64,000 nucleotides of DNA, from positions 750,858-814,857 of the forward strand of contig ML213509.1 of the NCBI GenBank assembly GCA_004369045.1, written 5' to 3'. A model generated the notes under the pieces. It was not told where the DNA came from and searched no databases. It saw only the letters and a list, made by a program, of their open reading frames with translations. A program made the position numbers and the translations under genes. This DNA comes from Heliocybe sulcata. Lineage: Eukaryota; Basidiomycota; Agaricomycetes; Gloeophyllales; Gloeophyllaceae. Below, piece after piece: positions 11,524 through 22,692 of the stretch (positions are counted from its first letter, which is position 1; every line of letters starts with the position of its first letter).

Positions 11524-12857
11524 TCAAAGTGTACCCTTGGCCGCATCATGGCATGCCTTAGCCCGTACCTCGAACGCAGCCTTCGCACCAGCCTCATCGC
11601 CCTTGACCCATTTCTTCATAGCGTCCCCCTGCAGGCCTCTGCCGAAGGAGAAGCTCAGCGGTGGGAGCCGCGCAAGGCACGATGGCGGACTCGATGAGTT
11701 GACGAGGCTGTTGAGCTTGTTCAAATAAAGGATGGAGTCCGAGTCTGAGAGACCGCCTAAGTAGGGAAGCGAGTGATCGTCAGCATTCACGTTACTAACA
11801 ATTAAATTGAGGGAGTACGCGAACCTGACAAAAAGACTACGCCGGCTACAGCGATGGGTACAGAGCGCGCGAGGACCGTAGCAGTCGCGAGAGCGATGTC
11901 CTCTGGAGTAGTAGTCGCTCGGGAAGGGTGCTTAAGGCCAGGCTGCGGGAAGGACGGTTTGATCAAGGAACCTGGCAATAACACAATTGAGCATCGCTTG
12001 CATGACCGTACAGCTTGGCGTCACCTTCGAGCAACACTCCATACGCCGCACACCGCGCATATATCATACTAATAATCTTCACATGGACCTCAACACTCCT
12101 CTTCAAGTCTGCGTCCTCTGCAAAGTCGACATCAGGCTCCACGATCGGAACCAAGCCCGCTTGTTGGCTGATCGCAGCGAACCGCGCAAGGGCTTCTGCC
12201 TGTGCCTCTAAGCCTGCCTGCGTAGGCAGGCCGCCGGCTGCCGACGTGCAGAGGATGGGGGCACGCCACTTAGTGAAGCGGGCACCAACGACGCGGGCAG
12301 CCGTAAGGCGGGGGAGGAGATCATCGAGGCCTTGGGTCGCGGGTTCAAGCGGGGAGATGGGCAGGGGGTGGGAGTCGGTGTCGGCACGGATGCCCGGGAT
12401 GATGCCTCTGCTTGCCAGGACAGGACCCAGCTGGAAGTCGATGAGCGTCTCCTGGTACAGTATCACACCAGAGATATATTCTACGATATAGTTGAATAGC
12501 CTGCGACAATAATCAAGACACCGCTCTCGACTTACGAGTTGGCAGAGATTCGTAGAGGCATTCACGGAATCTCCGTCTCTTCTCTCTCTTCTCTGCATCT
12601 GTCCACTTGGTATCCTCGCCTAGGGCAGCAACCAAGCGGGCTTCGATGCCTTCCGGTGTCTCGTCTGTAGCGTAGATACCCTTTCCGCGAGGATAGACAA
12701 GCGCCTGCGCCGTGGAAATCAGTTGCTGGGCGATAGCAATCGAGTGATACGGGTAGAGATAGGCATCGCCATCTGTGGGGTTGGGAGAGGTGCCAGCTGC
12801 AGCATTAGCAGGCGTAAACCCGTAGCCAGGAGTACTTGTTGCGTTCAGATCAGCCAT
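11524..12857 (-). CDS. Fructose-bisphosphate aldolase, class I type, 385 aa
   Basis: Four minus-strand exons (12857-12536, 12480-12025, 11971-11825, 11756-11524) join in phase to 385 aa. The protein shows class I (Schiff-base) aldolase hallmarks in order: LVYPRGKGIYATDET near the N-terminus, YISGVILYQETL, GIIPGIRAD, GARFTKWRAP, AISQQAGLVPIVEPDVD, GVLLEGSLIKPSF, VVFLSGGLSD and FSFGRGLQGDAMKKW. The lysine in SLIKPSF, about K264, corresponds to the Schiff-base lysine (K229 of rabbit aldolase A). The enzyme cleaves fructose-1,6-bisphosphate to glyceraldehyde-3-phosphate and dihydroxyacetone phosphate in the cytosol. Most fungi are known for the zinc-dependent class II enzyme, so this gene is unusual. 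It may be a second aldolase rather than the glycolytic one. The start is supported by the 5' exon and by the good donor GTAAGT after LPT. Confidence 0.93.
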
Positions 12858-13296
12858 GGCTATCCTGTGTCGAATGAGCAGATGCCCTTGATAATCGGGA
12901 ACTGAGCAGCACGCCAGTCAGACTTTAGTCTCATATATATGCGTATGGACACGGTTGGACGGTCAGATGACTGTTCACGATGAGTATTTCGGTTCCATGA
13001 GAAGTCGCGGCACGGAGGACCGTACCGAGCGCAAAACCCGACGGAGGAGGGTGCCCTCACGGCATGCAGATAGCAAGTTGACCTGCCTAGGCATTGTTGT
13101 GTACACCATGGCACGTTCGTATCTATCAGATACACGTCCGTTCACTTGGGCGGAAACCATGTGAGATATCGATAAAATGAGCCTAAAAGACGCAACTATA
13201 GGTTCAGAATGAAAGCATAAGCAATAGTAACTAGTGCTCACCCGATTGTATACGCCTCGTCCGGCATATGGCCTCTGTAGAGACCTCGGACGATGG
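12858..13296. other. Intergenic region upstream of the aldolase
   Basis: This stretch separates the aldolase start codon from the transposable element. Short minus-strand frames are present but I cannot join them to a protein. The part near 13230-13296 may be a piece of an exon interrupted by the element (see the finding). Confidence 0.4.
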
Positions 13297-13304
13297 GTTC
13301 GAGG
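13297..13304. repeat. Left copy of 8-bp target-site duplication
   Basis: GTTCGAGG lies immediately left of the inverted-repeat element and is repeated exactly at 13971-13978, immediately right of it. Confidence 0.85.
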
Positions 13305-13970
13305 AGGACCCGGGTGACTACTATGTATGTCTGTCGGGAAAAAGGCCTCAAATCGGCCTCAAAAATGCGACGATTCAGGCCTGAAAAATGCTATTTCCGA
13401 CAGACATGTCACGATGTCACAGGATGTCACGAGGATTTGTCACGCGTTTACGCAGATGCGTGCATACGTACATAGCAGCTCAAAAGCACCTCCATCTACC
13501 GTAGCGTTGACCGCCTCATGTGTGCCTCCAACTAGCGATACTATCCAGGAAGAAAACACAGAAATCCCCATCGCCTGCATCATCCGCTTCATTCTGTAAT
13601 CGTGCTCCGTATGAATTCAGAACCGTGCCGTTGATCTTAGTTTCGGCGTTGGGTAGGAGGCATGGAAGGTCACTTCTTAGAAGCCGAATGGTCCGAATCT
13701 GGTGAACATGAGAATCAAGCTCAGGCTGCGGGAAGATGAAAAACGCAAACGAGAGTCTGAGCGTGCGTAACAATATTGGCCGGGATGTGGGCCGAGAACG
13801 CTGACTGAGCCACGCAAGCGGCCTCAAAAATGCTATATTCCGACAGACATTAGGCTGCGCGAGCCGGCGGGAGGCCTCAAAAATGCTATTTCCGACAGAC
13901 ATACGGCCAATTTTTCGCCCTCAAAAATGCAAAAACCCCGACAGACATATATGGTAGTCACCCGGGTCCT
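13305..13970. mobile_element. Non-autonomous inverted-repeat DNA transposon (MITE-like, hAT-type target duplication)
   Basis: The element is 666 bp. Its left end AGGACCCGGGTGACTAC and right end GTAGTCACCCGGGTCCT are inverted repeats. The similarity continues for about 34 bp, through TATGTATGTCTGTCGGG on the left and CCCGACAGACATATATG on the right. It is flanked by the direct repeat GTTCGAGG at 13297-13304 and 13971-13978. An 8-bp target duplication is the hallmark of hAT and related superfamilies. No transposase frame is visible, so it would have to be mobilised in trans. Inside, the motif CTCAAAAATGC...CCGACAGACAT recurs near both ends: 13821-13850, 13874-13902 and about 13918-13948 on the right, and 13387-13411 plus an inverted copy at 13325 on the left. 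This subterminal repetition is typical of transposase binding regions. Confidence 0.85.
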
Positions 13971-13978
13971 GTTCGAGG
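13971..13978. repeat. Right copy of 8-bp target-site duplication
   Basis: GTTCGAGG lies immediately right of the element and matches the copy at 13297-13304. A ninth base (A) also agrees but is part of the element end on the left side. Confidence 0.85.
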
Positions 13979-14243
13979 ACAAGTCGAACGTCTTTGGCCC
14001 TCGGCGATATCCGATCCGGAATAGCCGAGGCCGACTACGCGTCGGGAAGGTTGTGGAGATTCTGGAGAAGAGTGCTGGAGCAGGAGCGCGTTGTTGGTGA
14101 AAGAACGAAGCCTACTTGACATCAGCATGACGTATCCTCGCTTGCGCCGCTGCATATATGGCTCCGTGCTGCTGCCAGTTCAAAACATACAACCACTGCA
14201 ACCAACTTCATCTGATACCACTCATCCTCTTTAATCAATAATC

Positions 14244-14592
14244 ATGTCTGGAGTTACCGACGAGAGCAAGACCTTCAAGAAGGCGACCCAGGAGGTCAAC
14301 CGCCCTGCTACCACCGACCACAACATTAACGACGAGTATATGCGCGATGCTCCGAACGTAAGTGACCACAGCATTTCATTGGCGACTAACCACTGACTTA
14401 AATGCGCAGAACCTTGCAAACGCTGGCAACGTCCCAACAACAGACCGCTCAACAAGAGGAGCAAAGGAGGGAGCGTACGACGTTACCCCGGATCCTGAGG
14501 GTGTCCTTGGTGACCCCGGCAAGGGCAGACCGAAGAAGGACGAGCTGATGAGGGAGGCCATCCAGGATGGCGAGTCTTCTACGAGCGTGTAA
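14244..14592 (+). CDS. Small hydrophilic protein of unknown function, 98 aa
   Basis: There are two exons, 14244-14357 and 14410-14592, with a 52-nt intron (GTAAGT...GCAG) in phase 0. The protein starts MSGVTDESKTFKKATQEVNR, continues DEYMRDAPNNLANAGNVPTT and ends GESSTSV. It is almost entirely hydrophilic, rich in D, N, T, G and K, with no membrane segment or predicted core. That composition resembles small stress-related or intrinsically disordered proteins of basidiomycetes, but I do not recognise a named family. The 5' flank (tcatctgataccactcatcctctttaatcaataatc) is pyrimidine-rich up to the ATG, as is common in strongly expressed fungal genes. Confidence 0.82.
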
Positions 14593-14893
14593 ATGACCAG
14601 GACATTCGCATGGGGAGTGTACGATACAGCAGCAAAACAATTACAGCCATACACACCAATCTAATGTGATGCATTGTCCTCGAGCCTCTTCCGTTGGTCG
14701 CGCGAGCAGAGAGTTGGGTTACTTGTGTCACCATCATGAGTCCTTGACGTTCCCACCAGGTAGAGTTTAGGCGCTTAGACCTACAGGTATTGACGTCGCA
14801 AACGTTTTGGGTGCGCCCACAACGCCGGGCCAAGCAAGCCTGATAATGATAGTCCATACCTATACAAGCATCACAACATTAATGCCAGAAGTT

Positions 14894-16797
14894 TTACATG
14901 AGTTTCCCGTGTCCGTAGACCCCGTTGCCATTCACGCTGGGCGAGGCGCCTGACTTCTTCAATCGTCGGCTCGCCTGGAACAGCATACTATCCACTATTG
15001 ACGCAACGGTGAGAACACCTCCCACGATTGCACAGGTCCTGCAATGCGTTGGTAAGACGCAGAAAGGAAGACGTCAGTCACCATTCAAATATATGAAGGA
15101 TAGGAGAACGAGAAGAAGAGCGACACGCCCGGGGGGAATTCGAAGACACGTACGACGTGAGGAAGTGCGCGAACGATTGGCGGTTTTCGGTATGCACCAC
15201 TAGTATCGGAGAGATTTCAAAGTTGAAGAAAGATCCTGCAGTGCGAGACTGAGTCAGACAATTTTTCTTACGTGGAGAGCACGGAGTAATGAAAGAACCA
15301 CGGCCTTTTGGTATGAATTCAAGCATGCAATATTCCACTCACCCGGTAAGCCAGTTGTTCCGTGCTGGATATGCAGGCCCTCTCCGGTGTTTCCTCGTTG
15401 GCCCTGGGATAGATCACGCTCAAAGTGTGTCGCGCTGTATTGGTGTGTATTGACCTAAGTCCGAAACACCGAAAGCGCAATGAACGTGAGTGCGATCGGT
15501 CAAGTGAAGTGGATGCAAGAGGCAGAACACGCGATTTACCGTTCTGCCGTTCAAGTCCACGAATCGTGTCTTGACGATCTTCAGGAAATATTGGAACATG
15601 AACTTGTGTTGCGGCGCCTGCGGGTCGAATTAACTTCACGATTTCCGTAATTCTCGAGACAAGCAACCACGCACATTAGCAACTCTATTGTCGAGAGGCT
15701 GATCTAACAGCCCCATCTTTGCCCGCATCTCTTTGCCAATCTTGGCTTTGTTAATATCATATTCGTCATCCCCCGCGAAGCGGAACTCGTGGATAACATG
15801 ACTGAAATCATGCTGGTTCCCATCGTCTCGGAGGTACGGTACAAAGTCGTAGACATTGGCCGCACCCAGGCTCCCGAATGAGCGGCCCGGAGAGAGGTGG
15901 ATGTTCCCTACAACCTTGTTGACCCGCAGCCGACCGGCAACGTTGCATCCCTCGGACGCCTGGTCCTTCAATTTCTCTGTCCAGTGTTCGGAGACGCACT
16001 GCAGGCACCCACGGTGCGGTAAGTACCTGAGCGAAGGACAGCAGGCAATCTTGATGGGATTCGCACCTGCTCAATCGCGTCCGGGTTCCCGAAACTCCAC
16101 CCCCGGTTCACGTACGCCTGGCGGACATCGTCACACGTATTACAGCACTCCTTGCCCTCTGGAGGGTCCGCGCCGAAGCAGCTCCCACAATAGCTGTCCT
16201 TTCGCGTCTCATGCATCTTGTCCACTTCGTTTCGCAGGTCGGAGGAATGAATCCCGGTTACGCGTACACCGGAGCTATCGAGACGCGACTTGACGATGCT
16301 ATGGGAGATGTCGCGTTGCGTTTCCCCGGAGATGTCCATAATGTCCACACTAAGCACTGAAAACAGAGAAATGTTCAACTCAGGGTAGTCTGGCAAGCTC
16401 GCAGAAACTCACGGTAGCATGGCACCTTGGGGAAAGTCATGTTCATGTTCAGCGTCAATTTCTCGCCTCGACTTCGGTCCACGACAATGGATGTATCAAC
16501 ATAGACACGTCGGTAGTCAACAAATTCCATGGTCGTGAAGGCCAGTATAATAGCGGCCGATAGAATAGTCACTGGAATACATGACTGAGAACGCGCTGGC
16601 TCGCGCGTACATCGATCGGATAAGTGTACTCACAGAAAGCACCGGTGCGTGTCTTGACCTTCACATCTTCCATAGTCTACCCCCGCATCCAAAGTACTCT
16701 CCGTCATCTGATCTCAACAGAGCATCAGACGGAAAGCCCTCACCTTCCCAAAGGCATCAATGCCTTTGAGGCCACCGAAAAGTCCCTTCGCCGGCAT
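14894..16797 (-). CDS. ERV46: ER-Golgi cargo receptor Erv46/ERGIC-3 homologue
   Basis: Minus-strand exons join from MPAKGLFGGLKGIDAFGK (ATG at 16795-16797) through TMEDVKVKTRTGAF, the first membrane helix LTILSAAIILAFTTMEFVDY, a long lumenal part and the second helix STCAIVGGVLTVASIVDSML, with a short cytosolic tail ending GHGKLM. The lumenal part carries the conserved block CGSCFGADPPEGKECCNTCD, the block NIHLSPGRSFGSLG and the stretch FFNFEISPILVVHTENRQSF. All are diagnostic of Erv46/ERGIC-3, a two-helix protein that works with Erv41 in retrieving and sorting cargo between the ER and cis-Golgi. The C-terminal region lacks an obvious KKXX signal; a nearby RRLKK may act as a basic export or retrieval determinant. 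All junctions are in phase, and the length of about 430 aa is normal for the family. Confidence 0.95.
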
Positions 16798-17121
16798 TGT
16801 CGCAGTGTTGCCAGCAAGCCCGACAGCAGTAAGAAGGAAAAAAAGACCGCAGAGACAACCGAGATGAAATAGAGAGTGTGTGGGTTACGGAGACCGAAGC
16901 CAGTGCTGGCACTCGGCGCGGGCTAATCCCCACGCGATCGGTGTCGACGTGTCTCCATCACGCGTCTCTCAGATAATTGGTGCCGAGCATGATCCTGCTG
17001 CGTGGCGCTACCGCCTGGGGCGTGCAATGCATGGATACACTATGCGGCCGCCGAGTCCAAGTCCATTATTGCCAGGTAATTATCAAGGATATCAGAGAGT
17101 ACAGATGGAGAGCGACAAAGA

Positions 17122-19601
17122 TCATTGAAGTCCAATACGGTCAACGCCCTGCTTCACTTTGCCTAACAGGTTCTTCACGCCGTCGCGGATACCATCCGCT
17201 TGCACGCCAACATTGTCACCGCTCGTCCTGTAGACACCAGGCGTAGGTCCACCCAGACTGACATTCACGCTTCCCAGATTTAGATTCAAAGCTGGCATGC
17301 TCGATGCACTCTCAGGCGGCGGCTCATAGACCGAGGAGGGGAATGAGGCTGCCGCCGACTTGATCATTTCGACGTAGCTATGTGCAAGAGTAAGAACCCC
17401 GTCTGTTATAATATAGCTGGTGGAATTACCTCGACGAGTTGTGCACGCAAGTGCCACCCAGCAGAAGTCTGGTCCCAGCAGCCGACACAAGACCAGTCTG
17501 ACCACCGCCGGCAGCCAGCTCCTGGTTAAGAAGAGCGATGGTTCGCGCCTCCTCATAAGTCGTGCCGCCGATCATGAATATGATGATATCCTGAGGCCTA
17601 CGTACGATCTGTAAGAAAACTCCTGCACAAAACCAGAGATGTTACCTCTGCAGTCCTGCATTGGGACCTGCACCCTCCATGAAAGGATAGCTCGTCTCTT
17701 TCAATCGACCTTTGAACAGGTTTTCTAGAGTCTGGGATAGTCGGGGTGTATGTTGCATGTATACGTTTTCGATGCCCTGTGCCCATCGTTGTCAGGCATG
17801 TCACCGGCTGCAGACAAACGGAGCTAACCTTCAAGCCTTTGAGCGCTGATCGACCTTTGGCGAGCAATGATTCCATAGAGAAAAGTTCGTCCTGTCTTTG
17901 GTCTGAGCCGGCAATATTTAAGAAGACATATACAAGCTATAAAAATCAGGCGTAGTCCTAGAGAGCTGGATTATGGAAGAACTTACTCGTGCATCCTCCC
18001 GACTAACGCCGTTCTCCAACATGAGGTTGATAAGAGACGCGATATTATTCGCTTGACTCTTTTGGTAGCGCAGAGCATACAGAATGACCAGACGAAGTTT
18101 GTTCCATGCAGTGACCGAAGGGGTGGTAATGAGAGCTTGCACGCTCTGTCGGCTTCCGTGAGATAGTAGGCTTGCGCTTTGTGAGAGCTGCGTACCCTCA
18201 TATCTGCTCCAGAGCCCGTTGCGAGACCTTGCTCGACCTCGCCGACGTCCAGTAATTTGTCTCTTTCCACTAGCCGGCTCAATTCGCCAACCAGAGCGAC
18301 ATGCTTACTGACGTTACCGCCGAGCTTCTTGAACTCCGGGTACTCCTCGACAAACCGCTTCATATCGGCGATAGAGTTGATCGAGGAGGGAGCATGAGCA
18401 AGTGACTTCGACTGGTACGACTGCACGTAATTCTTCAGGTGCTCGCCAAGATCGCCAAATGTGGCCAAATGGTGCTCCTGGAAGAAAGGGTCGGTCGTAG
18501 TCGTCAAGGTCACTTCCTGTCATAACACCAGAATATGAGTCCTCCATCAGCTGGTAAAGCAAGGGCTCCGCACACTAAGCTCAGGAGCAATCCCAGGGAC
18601 TGTACGCAGATCCACTCGGCCATTTTGAATACCAAGGAGCTCGTGCACCATGGCCTGGTACGTCCATTGGCAGAGAAGGGGGGTGACGGGGTCGTTCCGT
18701 CGGTCGAGAATCAGCAGAAGAGGGGGAACTTGGGTTAACCTAAAGTCGAATAATGAAGATTCCGATTGAATACGATGCTGTGATATGCCGTCAGTTTCCA
18801 TTATTTACACTCCAATCTAGGCCTAACTTGTATTTCGAGCCCCAGCTTTCTAGCCATGCCGCTCATTTTCTCGTAACGGATGACGGGTCTCTTCTTGAGA
18901 CTGAGCAGTACCGCAGTGATGCCATCAACTGCGCGCTCCAAGGCCTTAGGGTCCCATGAGTTCGGGGATGATCCATACAGCGGCCTTGAGGACGAGGGCA
19001 CATGATTTAAGGAGAATAGAGAAGGTAGCAGCGGTGCATAATCTGCGAAGTATTCCTTGGCCCTGAGTTAGGCCCGTTGACGTAGGAGAGGATGAAATCC
19101 ACGAACTTGCACTTCTCGCACGACTTCATACTCATCCACCTCCGCTAAGCGCTCAATCGCGGTCTTGCTCAGGACGTTGCTGAAGTCTGACGGGCAGGGC
19201 TAATGAGTCCAAGAGACATATGACAGCCGCAGGCTAAAAATTCACCCGACTAACACAAGTAGTACTCTCCGTACTTCGGCTCTCTGAGCTCTCCCTCCAG
19301 AGCTTCCAGACTCTCTTCTCTGTTCTGGAGGAAACAGACACATTTCATGTGAGGGAGTCGATCCCGTTTCCGATTATCAATTCTGTCCGTCAGGTAGACT
19401 TGATGCGATAGAAGACTTGACTGGGTAGATGCCAGCGACACTATAGGTGTCTTTCATGTACGCAGCAACTTGAGCATCGCGTCCGCCACGTCATTTACTG
19501 AAACAACTGACAGTATGAGAGTCCAGCAGTAAGACCTTCATGGCCGAAGGCACGGAGACTATCTTGGTGACATATGTCTCGACCGCTTTGACGACATCCA
19601 T
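17122..19601 (-). CDS. VPS45: Sec1/Munc18-family protein VPS45
   Basis: Minus-strand exons run from [20 protein letters not shown] (ATG at 19599-19601) to the TGA at 17122. Recognisable blocks are [129 protein letters not shown] and [18 protein letters not shown]. They fit Vps45, the SM protein that binds the endosomal/TGN syntaxin (Tlg2 in yeast) and controls vesicle fusion into the endosomal system. The C-terminus carries an extra tail of about 80 residues after TCVHNSSSYVEMI, rich in S, P, G and N. I read about eleven exons; every junction could be resolved with plausible splice sites. It lies about 320 bp upstream of the ERV46 promoter side, on the same strand. Confidence 0.95.
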
Positions 19602-20016
19602 AGCGGATTCTGCAAGCGCTTGGGAGAGTTGGACACAAGCGGCTACCAACGAAGCAAACCCCAAGAACGTGCCGCAAAGCAAATTGACCGTTATCAGATA
19701 AGTGTCCGGCAACTTGCAAACAGACAGAATACGCGAAGCAGTGGTGTAAGGATGTGAGTAACTTGTTTGAATAGGTCGAAGCTGGCTTGGCGAGATACTT
19801 CCGATATTGAAGTTTCATTACGCGCAGTGTGAACGGCTATACACCGGCCCGTTAGGAATTTCCCGGTGGCGGCACTTCAGCATCACTTCTCTAGCTTGAA
19901 CATGCCTCTTACCATCCCGGCGGCTCCAGCATGCAGCAGGTCATGCAGCAGGTGTATCATTAATCAGATAGCTTGTAAGCAATGTAATGCAACAAAATAT
20001 ATCAGTCCCAAAACAG
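19602..20016. other. Intergenic region upstream of VPS45
   Basis: This stretch holds the VPS45 promoter and the 3' flank of the SDR gene. It contains a short tandem repetition of gcagcaggt near 19930-19950. No coding evidence was found. Confidence 0.5.
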
Positions 20017-21487
20017 CTACGTGCAGACACCGAGATCTCGGAGGATAGTCAACGTAGTCGAGTACAACTCTTCACGCAATGCGGGGTCTTGTGCGGGCTT
20101 GTTGCCTGCATTTACCTTTCCAACCGGATGTAAGTACGCTCCTCTGAATTTCTCAGGATTCGCGCGGACAGCCGGCGATGTAGCGGCGAAAGCAGAATTG
20201 AACGCTGCCACCGGAGGAGTGACGAAGATAAACTTGAATAGCCACGCTAGATGGTATTGGGACAGATACTCGATGCCGTATTCTTACCCAACAGTCAGCA
20301 GGGTCGAATGCCTCATGTGAAGCGGCAGACTTACCGGTGTTCGAACCACCTGGATGGACAGACATTGCTATAATGGATGATCCTTCGGCATCCAGACGCT
20401 TTTGCAAATGTTTCATCCAAATGCAGACGGCGAATTTCGCCAGACCTGTGAAGCAACAGGACAATTTAACAAGCACATACTTGCTGGCTACAAGGTTCCA
20501 TTTTACCGTAACGGTACATCGAAGAATACCATGTATCCTTGAAATTTTGATTGAAATCATTAACATCTCGGAACCGGACGTCATTAGGCATCAGAAGGAG
20601 CGCATCCGAAGAGAGCTTTGGAACAAGGAGGTTAGAATCAAGGTGTGCATGAGTCGGATGACCACGTGAGAATAGAGAGCGCTCACAGCGACTATGCGCA
20701 CGTCAGCGCCTGGCAGTTGAGACGTTTTCTTTAGAAGCGGAAGAAGCGCTTCGGTGAATACAAAGGGGCTGAGATAGCTGCAAAGGCTTGGCGTCAGAGT
20801 ATCCACACCTCGCCCGAAGCGAACTAGCGGACGGACTCGACCATCATGACTTGTTGAATCCCTGGATTCGGGCATGGTTACAAACGCGCGTTGTAATAGC
20901 CTTTCATTTTCTCACCATCTGCTGTCTTCTCATAAGGGACCATCAGCCTGGCCAGCGCAGGATGAGCGCGGGCATATCTCAATGACGACGAGTGCGGTGC
21001 TCACAAAGCGGCATTATTCACTACGTGGTGCGCAGAGAAGGATCAGCTAGTGATAGACCTGGAACGACAAGATGTTATGACGACATACCTAGGACGTCAA
21101 GTCGCGACTCGCTCGCTGCGAAATCCTCAGCCGCCTTCTTCGCCTTTCGAGGATCGCTGAGGTCAAGGTTCAGCCAATGAACTTCCCCAAATCCGGGTCC
21201 CATTCCCTCAGCCTTGAGGCGTGCGATAGCTCCAGTGGCTTTTGATTCATTTCTAGCTCCCATGTAAACCTTCGCACCTCGCCGCACGAGATGCTGGATG
21301 GTTGCGAAGCCAATGCCAGTGCTGGAATATGTTACATACACGTAAAGTTCATCAGGACTCTAGTATCGCGCGACCCGCATGAATGCCAGCGAACTCACTT
21401 GCCACCAGTGACGATTATGACCTTTCCTTTGAGATCGGGAATGTCCCTATTGGGGTCGAAAGTGGTCCTAGAGAACAGACCTCCCAT
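20017..21487 (-). CDS. Short-chain dehydrogenase/reductase (SDR)
   Basis: The minus-strand exons start MGGLFSRTTFDPNRDIPDLK (ATG at 21485-21487) and run KVIIVTGGNTGIGFATIQHL, with the TGxxxGxG cofactor loop. The YMG...ARN stretch after strand two, with Arg and no acidic residue, suggests NADP(H) preference. VLVNNAAL follows, then EKTADG, LSPFVFTEALLPLLKKTSQ, ADVRIVA, and a YGLAKFA motif that carries the catalytic Tyr and Lys (YxxxK) across an intron. Next come SVHPGGSNT and the tail GAYLHPVGKVNAGNKPAQDP. About eight exons join in phase; one donor (GTCCGT after VMMVD) is weak. The family reduces or oxidises carbonyl/alcohol groups. The fungal subgroup with this N-terminus resembles retinol-dehydrogenase-like SDRs of unknown substrate. 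The canonical Ser region falls on the exon ending DVRIVA, with LSSD in the next exon. Confidence 0.9.
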
Positions 21488-22020
21488 GGCAAAGAGGATT
21501 GGCCAGTTTTCAGGGGTCGGAAAGTCTCGTCAGACTGGCTGGCTCTCTGAGAGGCGTTATGAAGGCTGAGCGCTGGGACTTGGCACGGATTCTAAAATTA
21601 CGTTACAGTATACTTGACAGTACCCACGACAGCTCGGACATGATTCCATTCCAGCAGCGTTAATGCAGGATAGCCTCGCTGCCGAGTAAGACCCTCGAGA
21701 AGTTGAAGAGCGCTGGCCAAGGAGTAACCCTGGAGTGTGTACATGTAAGATCCTCATCTCAGTACCACGGGGCCGACACGCTCATACGCGACTTGGATGC
21801 CTGCGAGCTCGCCGCTAGTCCGGCGACCAATGATACGAACTGCAATCTTCCAGGTTTTTCCCTGGCTACACATTTCGTTCTCCAAGCTATGTCTGCACTT
21901 CACATACAATGAAGACCGCCGCAGACATTTAAAAATCCAATGTCCTGCCAAGGGCTCTCAGATTTGTTTCCCGGTTTCTTCAGGAGAAACAAAGGACCAA
22001 GCCCTGCCAGCCTGACCTCC

Positions 22021-22380
22021 ATGTCCCCACCCACCTGCTTTTACCGCGACGAACTCCGGAAGATACTGAGCGAACAGTCCTTCGGCATCTCTTCGTTCAA
22101 CATCACCGGACATAGCGCGGAAGACGCGACCGCGTCAATTAGACTTCTAGAGGATAGGAGTGTCACGGTGGTTTTAACGGCCAGAGGCTACCAGGTAAGG
22201 CCGAAACGCTCTTTTGACCGGGACCGTTGGGATGCTCATAGATTCACCACTCCGTAGGTCGCCTCGTCTGGGCCGATGTATGAATCATTAGAGAGCCTCC
22301 TTCGATCTATCAGCCCAATGTATGCGCAGAAATATCAAGATGTCCTTGTATCCAAGCTTGGGCAGCTCGCGGACGACTAA
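22021..22380 (+). CDS. GSKIP-domain protein, 98 aa
   Basis: There are two exons, 22021-22194 and 22258-22380, joined in phase 0 across a 63-nt intron. The protein begins MSPPTCFYRDELRKILSEQS and contains VTVVLTARGYQV, then YESLESLLRSISPMYAQKYQ, ending KLGQLADD. A short alpha/beta domain of this kind, with the pattern of a strand pair, YES/YETxxxLLxxxSPxY and a final helix, is the GSKIP domain. In animals GSKIP binds GSK3-beta and PKA. In fungi it occurs as a small stand-alone protein of unknown role. It is divergent from the SDR gene (534 bp between start codons) and convergent with the OGFr-domain gene. Confidence 0.8.
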
Positions 22381-22692
22381 TGCCATTGTGAGTGCGCTGT
22401 CGGTCAAGATGTCCGAATGAGTCTCGGTGGCTAATTCTATCCATGTCCACTACAGCTACCGAGCCGAGGCAACGTATGCTGGGCGATCGACAAAGTCATC
22501 GCACCATTTGTAGACAAGATCTGGACCCACATAACGTGCAAATAGCACAGCCGATACCCTCCGTAGACATACGCATGTAACGTCCTATGATGTCCCGAAG
22601 CCTTCGAGGACGGGAGCATTCTGCTATTTATGACGTCGACCTTGATAACCTTGCCACTTATCAGACAAGAAGTCTATTGCGACGCGATCTCC

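Noticed and set aside
12481-12535. Frame break between aldolase exons 1 and 2
   Set aside because: Choosing the acceptor ATCGTAG instead of TCGCAG gives a 55-nt intron and a continuous aldolase sequence.
13327-13902. Open frames inside the inverted-repeat element as a possible transposase
   Set aside because: They are short, on both strands, and lack DDE or hAT motifs; the element looks non-autonomous.
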